Assembly (NCBI GenBank): GCA_003662305.1
Contig: QMXU01000044.1
Location: 1-8,253, forward strand
Direction of reading: 5' to 3'
Length of the DNA: 8,253 nt
Origin: Candidatus Hecatellales archaeon
GTDB taxonomy: Archaea > Thermoproteota > Bathyarchaeia > Hecatellales > Hecatellaceae
Below the pieces are notes generated by a model that was given only the letters and a program-made list of their open reading frames with translations, did no database searches and was not told the DNA's origin. Position 1 is the stretch's first letter; every line of letters starts with the position of its first letter. The position numbers and the translations under genes are program-made. Shown here in pieces: positions 1 to 6,538 of the stretch.

Positions 1-688
1 AATAAGTTTTCAAATAATAGGTTTCGCTTTTTACTAGGTTGAGGTATTCAGGGTCGCCCACAACCACATCCTTGAACAATTTAACCGTGAACTTTCCGAA
101 CTCCACAGCTTCCTTCGCAAGCTGCTCAATTTTAGCTCTCTCCTCTTCGGTTAGGGGTTTTCCCACTCCGCCTGGAATACCAAAAGTTGGATGGCCCTTC
201 TTACCCCCAATAATCGCCATGATTTCATAGGCGTTCATCCGTTGCTGGAGTACATATCTCCCGGTTTCAGCCCCAACCCTCTTTAGAAGGCCTACAATGT
301 TCCGCTCGGCTGGTGGGGCTTGTGGGCCAACTACGAAGTCTGGAGCTGAAAGTACGTAAAAGATGGTGGAGTGGTCAGCTATATAGAAGGCATAGTACAT
401 TAATTCACGTATTTTCCTGGCTACTGAGGTTGGCTCCAGGCCGAAGAGGTCGTCTAGGGCCTTAGTTGAAGCCATATGGTGGGCTACGGGGCAGACCCCA
501 CATATCCGTGAAGTTATGTCTGGCATTAGCTCAGGCTGGCGTCCCTCACAGAATCTTTCAAAGCCTCTCAGCTCTGGAAATTGGAAGTAGGCGTTCTTCA
601 CATCGCCTTCCTCGTCTAAGAATATAGTGATTTTCCCGTGGCCTTCAAGCCTAGTTATGGGCTCAATACTTATCTCTTTCAGTCCCAT
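1..688 (-). CDS. mvhA: F420-non-reducing [NiFe]-hydrogenase large subunit MvhA (3'-truncated by window edge)
   Basis: This is the catalytic large subunit of a group 3c cytoplasmic [NiFe]-hydrogenase; it splits H2 at a Ni-Fe(CN)2CO site and passes electrons to MvhG. Translating the minus strand gives 229 codons with no stop before the left edge. The N-terminus holds the usual large-subunit opening EPITRLEGHGK (about residues 9-19). The first nickel-binding motif is complete as RICGVCPVAH (residues 61-70, ligands C63 and C66). The second CxxC motif and the C-terminal processing site lie outside the window. The start is ATG at 688-686, two bases after the mvhG stop. It is the only ATG start in the operon, and its Shine-Dalgarno site is weak, so translation may be coupled to mvhG. 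The family assignment is firm; MvhA rather than another group 3 subunit is inferred from the adjacent mvhD and hdr genes. Confidence 0.95.
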   Translation of the reverse strand, partial: MGLKEISIEPITRLEGHGKITIFLDEEGDVKNAYFQFPELRGFERFCEGRQPELMPDITSRICGVCPVAHHMASTKALDDLFGLEPTSVARKIRELMYYAFYIADHSTIFYVLSAPDFVVGPQAPPAERNIVGLLKRVGAETGRYVLQQRMNAYEIMAIIGGKKGHPTFGIPGGVGKPLTEEERAKIEQLAKEAVEFGKFTVKLFKDVVVGDPEYLNLVKSETYYLKTY

Positions 689-690
689 CG

Positions 691-1647
691 CTACTTCACT
701 CTTCTCTTAAGCATGGAGCTTGGAAGGCTGAAAAGGTAAAAAGTTCCAGCTGGGTCGGCTACACTCTCAGCAAACCTCTTAGCCTCTTCTTCGCTGTTAA
801 CCTCAACTATGGAGGCTAAAGCTGAAAGCATTCGAGCTCCTTGGTCTTCAACATTGGGTGCTGGTCCGAAGCATCCTTTGCATGGAAGCCCAGCCTTTAT
901 GCATTGGGCGTCGCAACCCCCCCGGGTAGCAGGCCCCATACATATGATTCCCTGCTCAAGGAAGCATTTTTCAGGGTCTGGGATAACCTGGTAGATTCGC
1001 TTAAGCTCCTTAATTTTCTTCTCTTCTTTCACCCGTGGGCAGCTGTCGCAAACTGTTCTCTCATCAGCCGTTAGTACTGTACCCTTTGGAGGCTTCTCAC
1101 CCTTAATAAGCGCTATTAAGGCTTCCCAGGCTTTTTCGCCTATAGGCGGACAGCCTGGAATGTAGTAGTCAACTTCAACCACCTCATTTAAAGGTTTAAG
1201 GTATTCTAGGAGTGGTGAAAGCTTCAGCTCTCCCTCCTTAACCTTAACCGTTGGCTGGGGCACCGTGTTTTCAGGGTTAACCGTGCTTGGAGTTTCCCTG
1301 TAAACTCTGCTGAAAAGCTCTTTTAGGGTGGCTAGGTTGGCTAATCCTAGAATCCCGCCAAGATAGGCACATGCCCCGTAAGCTATGAGAATTTTAGACT
1401 TCCGCCTTAGAAGCTTAGCCATATGCTCGTTTTCCTCGTTCCGTATGCCTCCATTAAAGAGACATATGTCTATGCTCTGGTCTGGCATAGCTTCAACATC
1501 CTTATACTTGAAGTCTAAGGCTATCGGCCAAAAGACTATTTCAACTTGCTCCACTATGTCAGCCAGCTTACTTCCAATGTCAAGGACAGAGACATCGCAA
1601 CCCCCGCAACTAGCCGCCCAGTAGCAGGCTATTTTAGGCTTCCCCAC
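691..1647 (-). CDS. mvhG: F420-non-reducing [NiFe]-hydrogenase small subunit MvhG
   Basis: This is the electron-transfer small subunit that carries three Fe-S clusters between MvhA and MvhD. Numbering from the upstream GTG at 1662, the proximal cluster ligands are C19 and C22 (SCGGCD), C98 (YGAC) and C171 (IPGCPP). A cysteine-rich C-terminal part has C205, C208, C233, C241, C250, C254, C261 and C264, enough for two more [4Fe-4S] clusters as in group 3 hydrogenases. There is no Tat signal, which fits a cytoplasmic enzyme. Start choice: GTG codons lie at 1662, 1656 and 1647. A near-perfect GGAGGTGA site at 1660-1653 lies five bases before the 1647 GTG and would be inside the coding region if either earlier codon were used, so 1647 is preferred (318 aa, against 323 from 1662). 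The gene overlaps the mvhD end by 14 bases. Confidence 0.96.
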   Translation of the reverse strand: MGKPKIACYWAASCGGCDVSVLDIGSKLADIVEQVEIVFWPIALDFKYKDVEAMPDQSIDICLFNGGIRNEENEHMAKLLRRKSKILIAYGACAYLGGILGLANLATLKELFSRVYRETPSTVNPENTVPQPTVKVKEGELKLSPLLEYLKPLNEVVEVDYYIPGCPPIGEKAWEALIALIKGEKPPKGTVLTADERTVCDSCPRVKEEKKIKELKRIYQVIPDPEKCFLEQGIICMGPATRGGCDAQCIKAGLPCKGCFGPAPNVEDQGARMLSALASIVEVNSEEEAKRFAESVADPAGTFYLFSLPSSMLKRRVK

Positions 1648-2068
1648 TTCCCTCACCTCCACTTGGCCTCAGCGGGCCAAGCCTTTTCAACTGCTCAGTG
1701 AAATCTTTAACAGCTTGGGTGAAAGCCTCACCCTCGGCTGCGGAGATAAAGTTGAAGCGAACCCTTTCAGGCTCTATTCCAAATTGCTGAAGCATTTTTT
1801 TGAGGAGATAGTAGCGGGTTATAGCCTTAAAGTTGCCATGGATGTAGTGACAGTCGCCTAGGTGGCATCCTCCAATGAAAACTCCATCCGCACCAAGCTG
1901 GAAAGCTTTAAGAACAAATTCGGGGCTAACCCTCCCACTGCACATAACCCTTACGAGGCGTAGGTTTGGCGGATATTGCATCCGGCTTGTTCCAGCTAAA
2001 TCTGCAGCCGCATAGGTACACCAATTACAAGTGAAGCCAATAATTTTTGGGGTAAATTCCTCCGCCAC
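1634..2068 (-). CDS. mvhD: MvhD, [2Fe-2S] electron-transfer subunit linking hydrogenase to HdrA
   Basis: This small protein carries electrons from the MvhG clusters to the C-terminal ferredoxin domain of HdrA. All five family cysteines are present: TCNWC (C14 and C17), VMCSGR (C43) and GGCHLGDC (C68 and C73) in the 144-aa numbering used here. Other conserved segments are GTSRMQYPP and SPEFVLKAFQLGADGV. The C-terminal SAAEGEAF and KDFTEQLKRLGP parts are also typical. Start choice: the longest frame begins at TTG 2086, which overlaps the TGA of the upstream hdrA but has no Shine-Dalgarno site. A GTG at 2068 sits seven bases after GGGGGTG and is preferred. With the TTG start the protein would be 150 aa. 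The free MvhD is intact, unlike the MvhD-like domain fused to the first hdrA of this operon. Confidence 0.95.
   Translation of the reverse strand: MAEEFTPKIIGFTCNWCTYAAADLAGTSRMQYPPNLRLVRVMCSGRVSPEFVLKAFQLGADGVFIGGCHLGDCHYIHGNFKAITRYYLLKKMLQQFGIEPERVRFNFISAAEGEAFTQAVKDFTEQLKRLGPLRPSGGEGSGEA
1653..1660 (-). promoter_or_regulatory. Shine-Dalgarno site GGAGGTGA deciding the mvhG start
   Basis: This is a near-perfect match to the archaeal ribosome-binding consensus, located inside the last codons of mvhD. It is five bases upstream of GTG 1647 and downstream of, or overlapping, the alternative GTG codons at 1662 and 1656. It therefore favours a 318-aa MvhG starting at 1647. Confidence 0.75.
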
Positions 2069-2075
2069 CAGCTTC

Positions 2076-2082
2076 CACCCCC
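2076..2082 (-). promoter_or_regulatory. Shine-Dalgarno site GGGGGTG favouring the GTG start of mvhD
   Basis: The site begins just after the TGA stop of the upstream hdrA and is followed by a seven-base spacer and GTG 2068. The alternative TTG at 2086 has no purine-rich stretch before it. This supports the 144-aa form of MvhD. Confidence 0.6.
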
Positions 2083-4065
2083 TCAAACTGAAGAAAGAGC
2101 TTCAATCTGCGACATTAACTGAGGCTCTGTGAAGCCTCGAAGGACGATAGCCTTGGAGGGACAAGCTGCACCACACAGTCCACATCCTTGGCATAAGGCC
2201 TCGTTAACCTCAGCCCTACGCTTACCTTCCTCCACCTCCTTAAGCTCGATAGCCTTATACGGGCAGATAGCCTCGCAGACGCCGCAACCACTACAATAAT
2301 CTTCAAGCACGTAGGCCGTTAGAGGCTCAGCAGTAACCTTACCCTGCGAGAGCGGTATGGCTGCTTGAGCTGCGGCTGCGCTTGCTTGAGCTACAGTATC
2401 TGGGATGTCCTTAGGACCCTGAGCACAACCACAAATGAAAATGCCCGGTATATGAGTTTCCACAGGCCTAAGCTTGGGGTGAGCCTCAAGGAAGAAGCCA
2501 TCAGCCCCCCTGGAAACTTTAAGAAGCGTTTGGAGGGCTGGAGCCTCAGCCCTCGGAACCAAAGCCACGGCTAGGACTACAAGTTCGAATTCAGTCTCCA
2601 TAACCTCGCCGAGCAGGGTGTCCTCGAGCCTTAAGCGTAGGTTGCCCGTTTCAGGGTTTTCGTAGATTTCAGAAACCTTCCCTCGAACAAGCCTTATACC
2701 TTCATCCTGAACCCTTACAAGAAATTCCTCGTAACCTTTCCCGAAGCATCGGAGGTCTATGTAGAAGACACATACCTCAGCACCTGGAATCTTCTCCTTA
2801 ACTTGGTGGGCATGTTTAAGCGAAGCCATACAGCAAATCCTCGAGCAGTAAGGGACACCATGATGCTCATCCCTAGAGCCTATGCATTGAATGAAGGCCA
2901 CGCTCTTTGGAGTTTTCCCATCGGATGGCCTAACAATTTTTCCTCCAGTTGGGCCGGAAGCATTAACCAGCCTTTCAAACTCTAAGCCTGTTATCACATT
3001 CTTATATTTGCCATAGCCGTATTGGGGTAGTTTTTTAGCGTTGAATAGGTCGTAGCCTGTAGCATTAATGATAATGCCTACTTTCAGCTCTATCGTTTCA
3101 TCCTGCTGGTCGAATCTTATGGCTTTCGCTGGGCAAAACTTCTCACAAACCTTACATACACCCCTAGTGAAGTATAGGCAGTTCTCCTTGTCGATGGTGT
3201 GGGTTATGGGGACGGATTGAGGGAAAGGTATGTAGATGGCCTTCCGCATACCTAGGCCTAAATCGAACTCGCTGGGAACCTTCACCGGACATTTTTGCGC
3301 GCAAACCCCGCAGCCTGTGCAAGCTTTCTCATCCACATAGCGAGCCTTCCTCAAAATTTTAACTTTAAAGTTACCGATGAAACCTTCCACCTCTTGAGCT
3401 TCGCAGTAGGTTAGCAAGGTGATGTTTGGATGCCTCCCCACATCCACCATCTTAGGCGTTAGGATGCAGGCTGAGCAGTCTAGGGTTGGGAAAGTCTTGT
3501 CTAGCTGGGCCATGTGGCCTCCTATGCTTGGCTCCTTCTCCACCAAATAAACATGGAAACCTGCGTTGGCAAGGTCTAGGGCAGCCTGAATCCCAGCAAT
3601 ACCTCCACCAATAATTAGGGCTGAACGTTCAACGTTAAATTCCATGGGGGTTAAAGGTTCTAGGAGAGAAGCCTTAGCTAGGGCGGCTTTCACTAGGGCT
3701 TTAGCCTTCTCTGTTGCTTTCTCAGGTTCACCCATATGAACCCAGCAGCACTGCTCTCTGATGTTTGCCATCTCAAAGAGGTAGGGGTTTAACCCTGCTT
3801 CTTGACAGGTCTTTCTGAAGGTGGGCTCATGCATTCTTGGGGAGCAAGCTGCTACCACCACCCTGTTTAGCTTATGCTCTTTAATGCTGTCTTTGATTAG
3901 GGCTTGCCCTGGGTCGGAGCACATATAGGTGTAGTCGGTGGCAAAAACCACGTTGGGCTGCTTGGAAGTGAAGTCGACGACCTGCTTTACATCTACCACG
4001 CCTGCGATGTTGGTTCCACAATGACAAATGAAGACTCCTATTCTAGGCTCCTCTTTCTCGCTCAA
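2083..4065 (-). CDS. hdrA: HdrA, electron-bifurcating FAD/Fe-S subunit of heterodisulfide reductase (second copy, unfused)
   Basis: HdrA holds the bifurcating FAD and a chain of [4Fe-4S] clusters. This copy is 660 aa, the normal methanogen length. Domains in order: an N-terminal domain with cysteines C14/C16, C49, C74 and C106; a thioredoxin-reductase-like FAD domain starting at GGGIAG (about 153-158) with DCSAC (C197/C200); an inserted ferredoxin with C249/252/255/259 and C296/304/307/311; the unusual C394-x12-C407-x3-C411-C412 cluster motif known from methanogen HdrA, with a lysine five residues after the CC pair; and a C-terminal ferredoxin with C591/594/597/601 and C625/628/631/635. It has an extra cysteine next to C106 (REQCCW) that the other copy lacks. 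The start is TTG at 4065, the only conventional start upstream of the conserved GVFICHCG; GGGAGGAGG lies 12 bases before it, a rather long spacing. Because it sits next to intact mvhD, it is the likely HdrA that accepts hydrogenase electrons (inference). Confidence 0.96.
   Translation of the reverse strand: MSEKEEPRIGVFICHCGTNIAGVVDVKQVVDFTSKQPNVVFATDYTYMCSDPGQALIKDSIKEHKLNRVVVAACSPRMHEPTFRKTCQEAGLNPYLFEMANIREQCCWVHMGEPEKATEKAKALVKAALAKASLLEPLTPMEFNVERSALIIGGGIAGIQAALDLANAGFHVYLVEKEPSIGGHMAQLDKTFPTLDCSACILTPKMVDVGRHPNITLLTYCEAQEVEGFIGNFKVKILRKARYVDEKACTGCGVCAQKCPVKVPSEFDLGLGMRKAIYIPFPQSVPITHTIDKENCLYFTRGVCKVCEKFCPAKAIRFDQQDETIELKVGIIINATGYDLFNAKKLPQYGYGKYKNVITGLEFERLVNASGPTGGKIVRPSDGKTPKSVAFIQCIGSRDEHHGVPYCSRICCMASLKHAHQVKEKIPGAEVCVFYIDLRCFGKGYEEFLVRVQDEGIRLVRGKVSEIYENPETGNLRLRLEDTLLGEVMETEFELVVLAVALVPRAEAPALQTLLKVSRGADGFFLEAHPKLRPVETHIPGIFICGCAQGPKDIPDTVAQASAAAAQAAIPLSQGKVTAEPLTAYVLEDYCSGCGVCEAICPYKAIELKEVEEGKRRAEVNEALCQGCGLCGAACPSKAIVLRGFTEPQLMSQIEALSSV
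2372..2445 (-). repeat. 74-base perfect direct repeat shared by the two hdrA genes (copy in unfused hdrA)
   Basis: This stretch is identical, base for base, to 4844-4917. It encodes the HdrA segment from IFICGCAQGP to QASAAA, next to the FAD domain end. All synonymous positions match although the two genes are clearly diverged elsewhere, which suggests recent gene conversion. Confidence 0.9.
3503..3612 (-). repeat. Near-identical 110-base patch shared by the two hdrA genes (copy in unfused hdrA)
   Basis: It consists of a perfect 61-base match (3503-3563) and a perfect 39-base match (3574-3612) to 5960-6020 and 6031-6069, separated by ten mostly different bases. It encodes the FAD-binding GGGIAG region through EKEPSIGGHMAQL. 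This is a second candidate conversion tract. Confidence 0.9.
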
Positions 4066-4134
4066 ATATTAGTGATTCCTCCTCCCGTTTTCCGTCGATT
4101 TTAAACTATTTTTAGGTTAAATTTTTGTCAACTT
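4066..4134 (-). promoter_or_regulatory. 69-base hdrA-hdrA gap with a ribosome-binding site and possible weak internal promoter
   Basis: This is the longest gap in the operon and is AT-rich. It contains TTTAAAA at 4105-4099, a possible TATA element, and GGGAGGAGG at 4086-4078 as the Shine-Dalgarno site for the second hdrA. A start about 25 bases after the TATA-like element would fall inside the Shine-Dalgarno site, so an internal promoter is only a weak possibility. No hairpin plus T-run terminator is seen. Confidence 0.3.
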
Positions 4135-6504
4135 TTAAGCCTTAGCCGTGGAGAGAGCTTTCCTCTTCTCGGCTGGAATCTCACCCAGCCTGCTCGTAAG
4201 CTCTGATAGGCTATTAACCTCCTTTACGAACCTAGACAGCATGACAGTTACGAATTCGGCGTATTTCACTCTTTCAGGCTCAATTCCCTTTTCTTTCAGA
4301 ACCTTCCTAACTCTCTCCACGTTATCACTAATGCATTCAACACTGTTTAGAAAGGGAGAAGATTTCTGCTCGCATTCTCCGATCAGAATGGCGTCAGCGC
4401 CAAGCTCGAAAGCTTTAAGCATAAGTTGAGGTGTCACTAGGGCGCCGCTTGGAACCCTTATAATTCTCGCGGAAGCCGTGTAGGGCATCCTAGATGTGCC
4501 AACACTGTCCGCTAGCCTATAAGTGCACGTATAGTCTGCGAAAACCAGTACTCTACTTTCGCCTTTCTGCTTATTTGATAGAGCCGCTTCGATTTCTGCT
4601 AGGATCTGGCTTGGAGTGTAGTGTCGGACGACTATTGCTTCCCTTGGGCAGTAGGCGACGCAGCGGCCGCACCCTCGGCATAAAGCCTCGATAACCTTTG
4701 CAACTCCACCCGAAATTTCGATGGCTCCAGCAGCACAATGCTCGACGCATATTCCACAGCCGTCACAAAGATTTTCTATAACCATGGCTTTCGTCGGCTC
4801 AATTTCATATTTCTTCTTATTCATTAGACGGATAGCTCTGGCCGCGGCTGCGCTTGCTTGAGCTACAGTATCTGGGATGTCCTTAGGACCCTGAGCACAA
4901 CCACAAATGAAAATGCCATCTGTCAACGTGTCAACGGGCCTAAACTTCGGGTGAGCTTCCTGGAGGAAGCCGTCAGGGCTTTTCGGAATCTTGAGAAGTT
5001 CAGCCACCTTGTTTGTTCCCTCGCCGGGAACCATTCCCACCGAAAGCTCAACGGTGTCAAACTCCATTTCGTAGGGGTCTCCTGTAAGCGTGTCTTCAAC
5101 TCTTAAAACCAGCTTCTTGTCAGGCTTCTCGTAGATTTCCGCAACTCTACCTCTAATGAAGCGGACACCTGTTTCCTGAGCTCTCAAGTAGTATTCCTCA
5201 AAGCCTTTGCCGTAAGCTCTGATGTCGATGTAGAAGACGCAGACCTCCCTTTCAGGGTTCATTCGCTTCAAGAGTTGGGACAGCTTTATAGCATACATAC
5301 AGCAAACCCTTGAACAATTCAACCTATCGATTTGCTCGTCTCGTGACCCTACACACTGGATGAAGGCTATCCGTTTACCTATGTCGCGTGGAGGATTACC
5401 CTTCACGATGTTAACAATGATTCGCTCCATCTGTAGGGCTGTAAGCACGTTTTCAAATCTTCCATATCCATACATCTCCTTCTTTCTAGCGTCAAAAATC
5501 TCATAGCCCGTCGCCACAATAATAGTGTCCACCTTTAGGGTTTCCTCAACGGATTTCTGGTCAAACTCTATAGCCTTATGGGGACAGAACTTCTCGCAAA
5601 CCCTGCATACACCCTTGGTGAAATACAGGCAGTTTTTCTCGTCGATAACATACTTGTGGGGGACAGCAAACTCGTGAGGTATGTAAATGGCTTTTCGCGG
5701 AATAAGTCCAGCTTCAAAATCGTTGACATCAATAACCTTTACTGGACATTTTTCGGCGCATATTCCGCAAGCTATGCATTTGTCCATGTTTACATAGCGC
5801 GGCTTTTTAACAATCGTAACCTCGTAATTTCCAAGATAACCTCTAACATTCTTAACCTCCGAATAGGCATAAAGTGTAATATTTGGATGTGCAGCCACAT
5901 CAGCCATTTTCGGCGCGAGTATGCAAGCGGAGCAATCCTCGGTTGGGAATGTTCTGCTCAGCTGGGCCATGTGGCCTCCTATGCTTGGCTCCTTCTCCAC
6001 CAAATAAACATGGAAACCTGAGTCTGCTAAGTCTAGGGCAGCCTGAATCCCAGCAATACCTCCACCAATGATGAGAACCCTATTACCTAGCGATATGCTT
6101 TTCTTCACCAAAGGTTCATTGAGCTTCAATTTAGCAACAGCCATCGCAACCAGTTCCTTTGCCTTCTCGGTTGCAATTTTAGGTTCGCTGGCGTGCACCC
6201 ATGAGCAGTGCTCACGGATGTTCGCCATTTCAAACATGTAGGGGTTTAGCCCAGCCTTAGATACTACCTGCCTAAAGGTTTCCTCGTGGAATTGCGGGGA
6301 GCAAGCGGCGATTACAACCCCATCAAGCTTATGCTCTGAGATATTGTTTATCACCATCTGCTGCCCAATTTCTGAACACATGTGTTCGTTGTCACGTGCC
6401 ACTACGACATCGGGCAGCTTTCCAGCGAAGGATACTACTTCTTTAATGTCTACGACCTCTGAAATGTTTCCTCCACAATGGCAGACGTAAACTCCTATCC
6501 TCAC
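4135..6504 (-). CDS. hdrA: HdrA fused to a degenerate MvhD-like C-terminal domain
   Basis: This 789-aa protein is a full HdrA (about residues 1-645) plus an MvhD-like tail (about 651-735) and a short C-terminal extension. The HdrA part has C8/C10, C43, C68 and C100 in the N-terminal domain, GGGIAG at 147-152, DCSAC at C191/C194, inserted ferredoxin cysteines 243/246/249/253 and 292/300/303/307, the C384-x12-C397-x3-C401-C402 motif, and C-terminal ferredoxin cysteines 580/583/586/590 and 609/612/615/619. HdrA-MvhD fusions are known in other archaea and bacteria. Here the tail aligns without gaps to the free MvhD, but three of the five cluster cysteines are replaced (D657, S686, S716) and only C660 and C711 remain. 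It therefore probably lacks the [2Fe-2S] cluster. The start is GTG at 6504, five bases after GGTGGG. A 34-base gap follows hdrB; 69 bases separate it from the next hdrA. Confidence 0.96.
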   Translation of the reverse strand: MRIGVYVCHCGGNISEVVDIKEVVSFAGKLPDVVVARDNEHMCSEIGQQMVINNISEHKLDGVVIAACSPQFHEETFRQVVSKAGLNPYMFEMANIREHCSWVHASEPKIATEKAKELVAMAVAKLKLNEPLVKKSISLGNRVLIIGGGIAGIQAALDLADSGFHVYLVEKEPSIGGHMAQLSRTFPTEDCSACILAPKMADVAAHPNITLYAYSEVKNVRGYLGNYEVTIVKKPRYVNMDKCIACGICAEKCPVKVIDVNDFEAGLIPRKAIYIPHEFAVPHKYVIDEKNCLYFTKGVCRVCEKFCPHKAIEFDQKSVEETLKVDTIIVATGYEIFDARKKEMYGYGRFENVLTALQMERIIVNIVKGNPPRDIGKRIAFIQCVGSRDEQIDRLNCSRVCCMYAIKLSQLLKRMNPEREVCVFYIDIRAYGKGFEEYYLRAQETGVRFIRGRVAEIYEKPDKKLVLRVEDTLTGDPYEMEFDTVELSVGMVPGEGTNKVAELLKIPKSPDGFLQEAHPKFRPVDTLTDGIFICGCAQGPKDIPDTVAQASAAAARAIRLMNKKKYEIEPTKAMVIENLCDGCGICVEHCAAGAIEISGGVAKVIEALCRGCGRCVAYCPREAIVVRHYTPSQILAEIEAALSNKQKGESRVLVFADYTCTYRLADSVGTSRMPYTASARIIRVPSGALVTPQLMLKAFELGADAILIGECEQKSSPFLNSVECISDNVERVRKVLKEKGIEPERVKYAEFVTVMLSRFVKEVNSLSELTSRLGEIPAEKRKALSTAKA
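4844..4917 (-). repeat. 74-base perfect direct repeat shared by the two hdrA genes (copy in fused hdrA)
   Basis: Partner of 2372-2445 and in the same orientation, 2472 bases apart. Identity ends abruptly at both sides: the next base differs at each end. Confidence 0.9.
5960..6069 (-). repeat. Near-identical 110-base patch shared by the two hdrA genes (copy in fused hdrA)
   Basis: Partner of 3503-3612 in the same orientation, 2457 bases apart. Flanking parts that encode equally conserved protein (for example EMANIRE) differ at many synonymous sites, in contrast to this patch. Confidence 0.9.
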
Positions 6505-6538
6505 TTTTGCCCACCAGAAATCCTCTTTCCTTCGCAGA

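Noticed and set aside
39..230. Plus-strand open frame near the left edge
   Set aside because: It is antisense to mvhA, whose reading frame is continuous and carries the nickel-binding motif; no independent support.
3470..3490. Possible selenocysteine at the DCSAC site of HdrA or in MvhD, as in some methanogens
   Set aside because: All relevant positions are encoded by ordinary cysteine codons and there is no in-frame TGA before the true stops.
4135..4560. The HdrA-MvhD fusion as an assembly or frameshift artefact
   Set aside because: The frame is continuous from HdrA into the MvhD-like part, the alignment to free MvhD has no gaps, and fusions of this architecture are known; the missing cysteines are spread-out substitutions, not one error.
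2372..4917. The 74-base direct repeat as ends of a mobile element or CRISPR-like array
   Set aside because: The repeats fall at equivalent codons of two paralogous genes, there are only two copies, and no transposase or spacer structure lies between them.
5578..6021. 147-aa plus-strand open frame opposite the fused hdrA
   Set aside because: It lies entirely antisense to a strongly conserved coding region and has no recognisable domain; it is a shadow of the hdrA codons.
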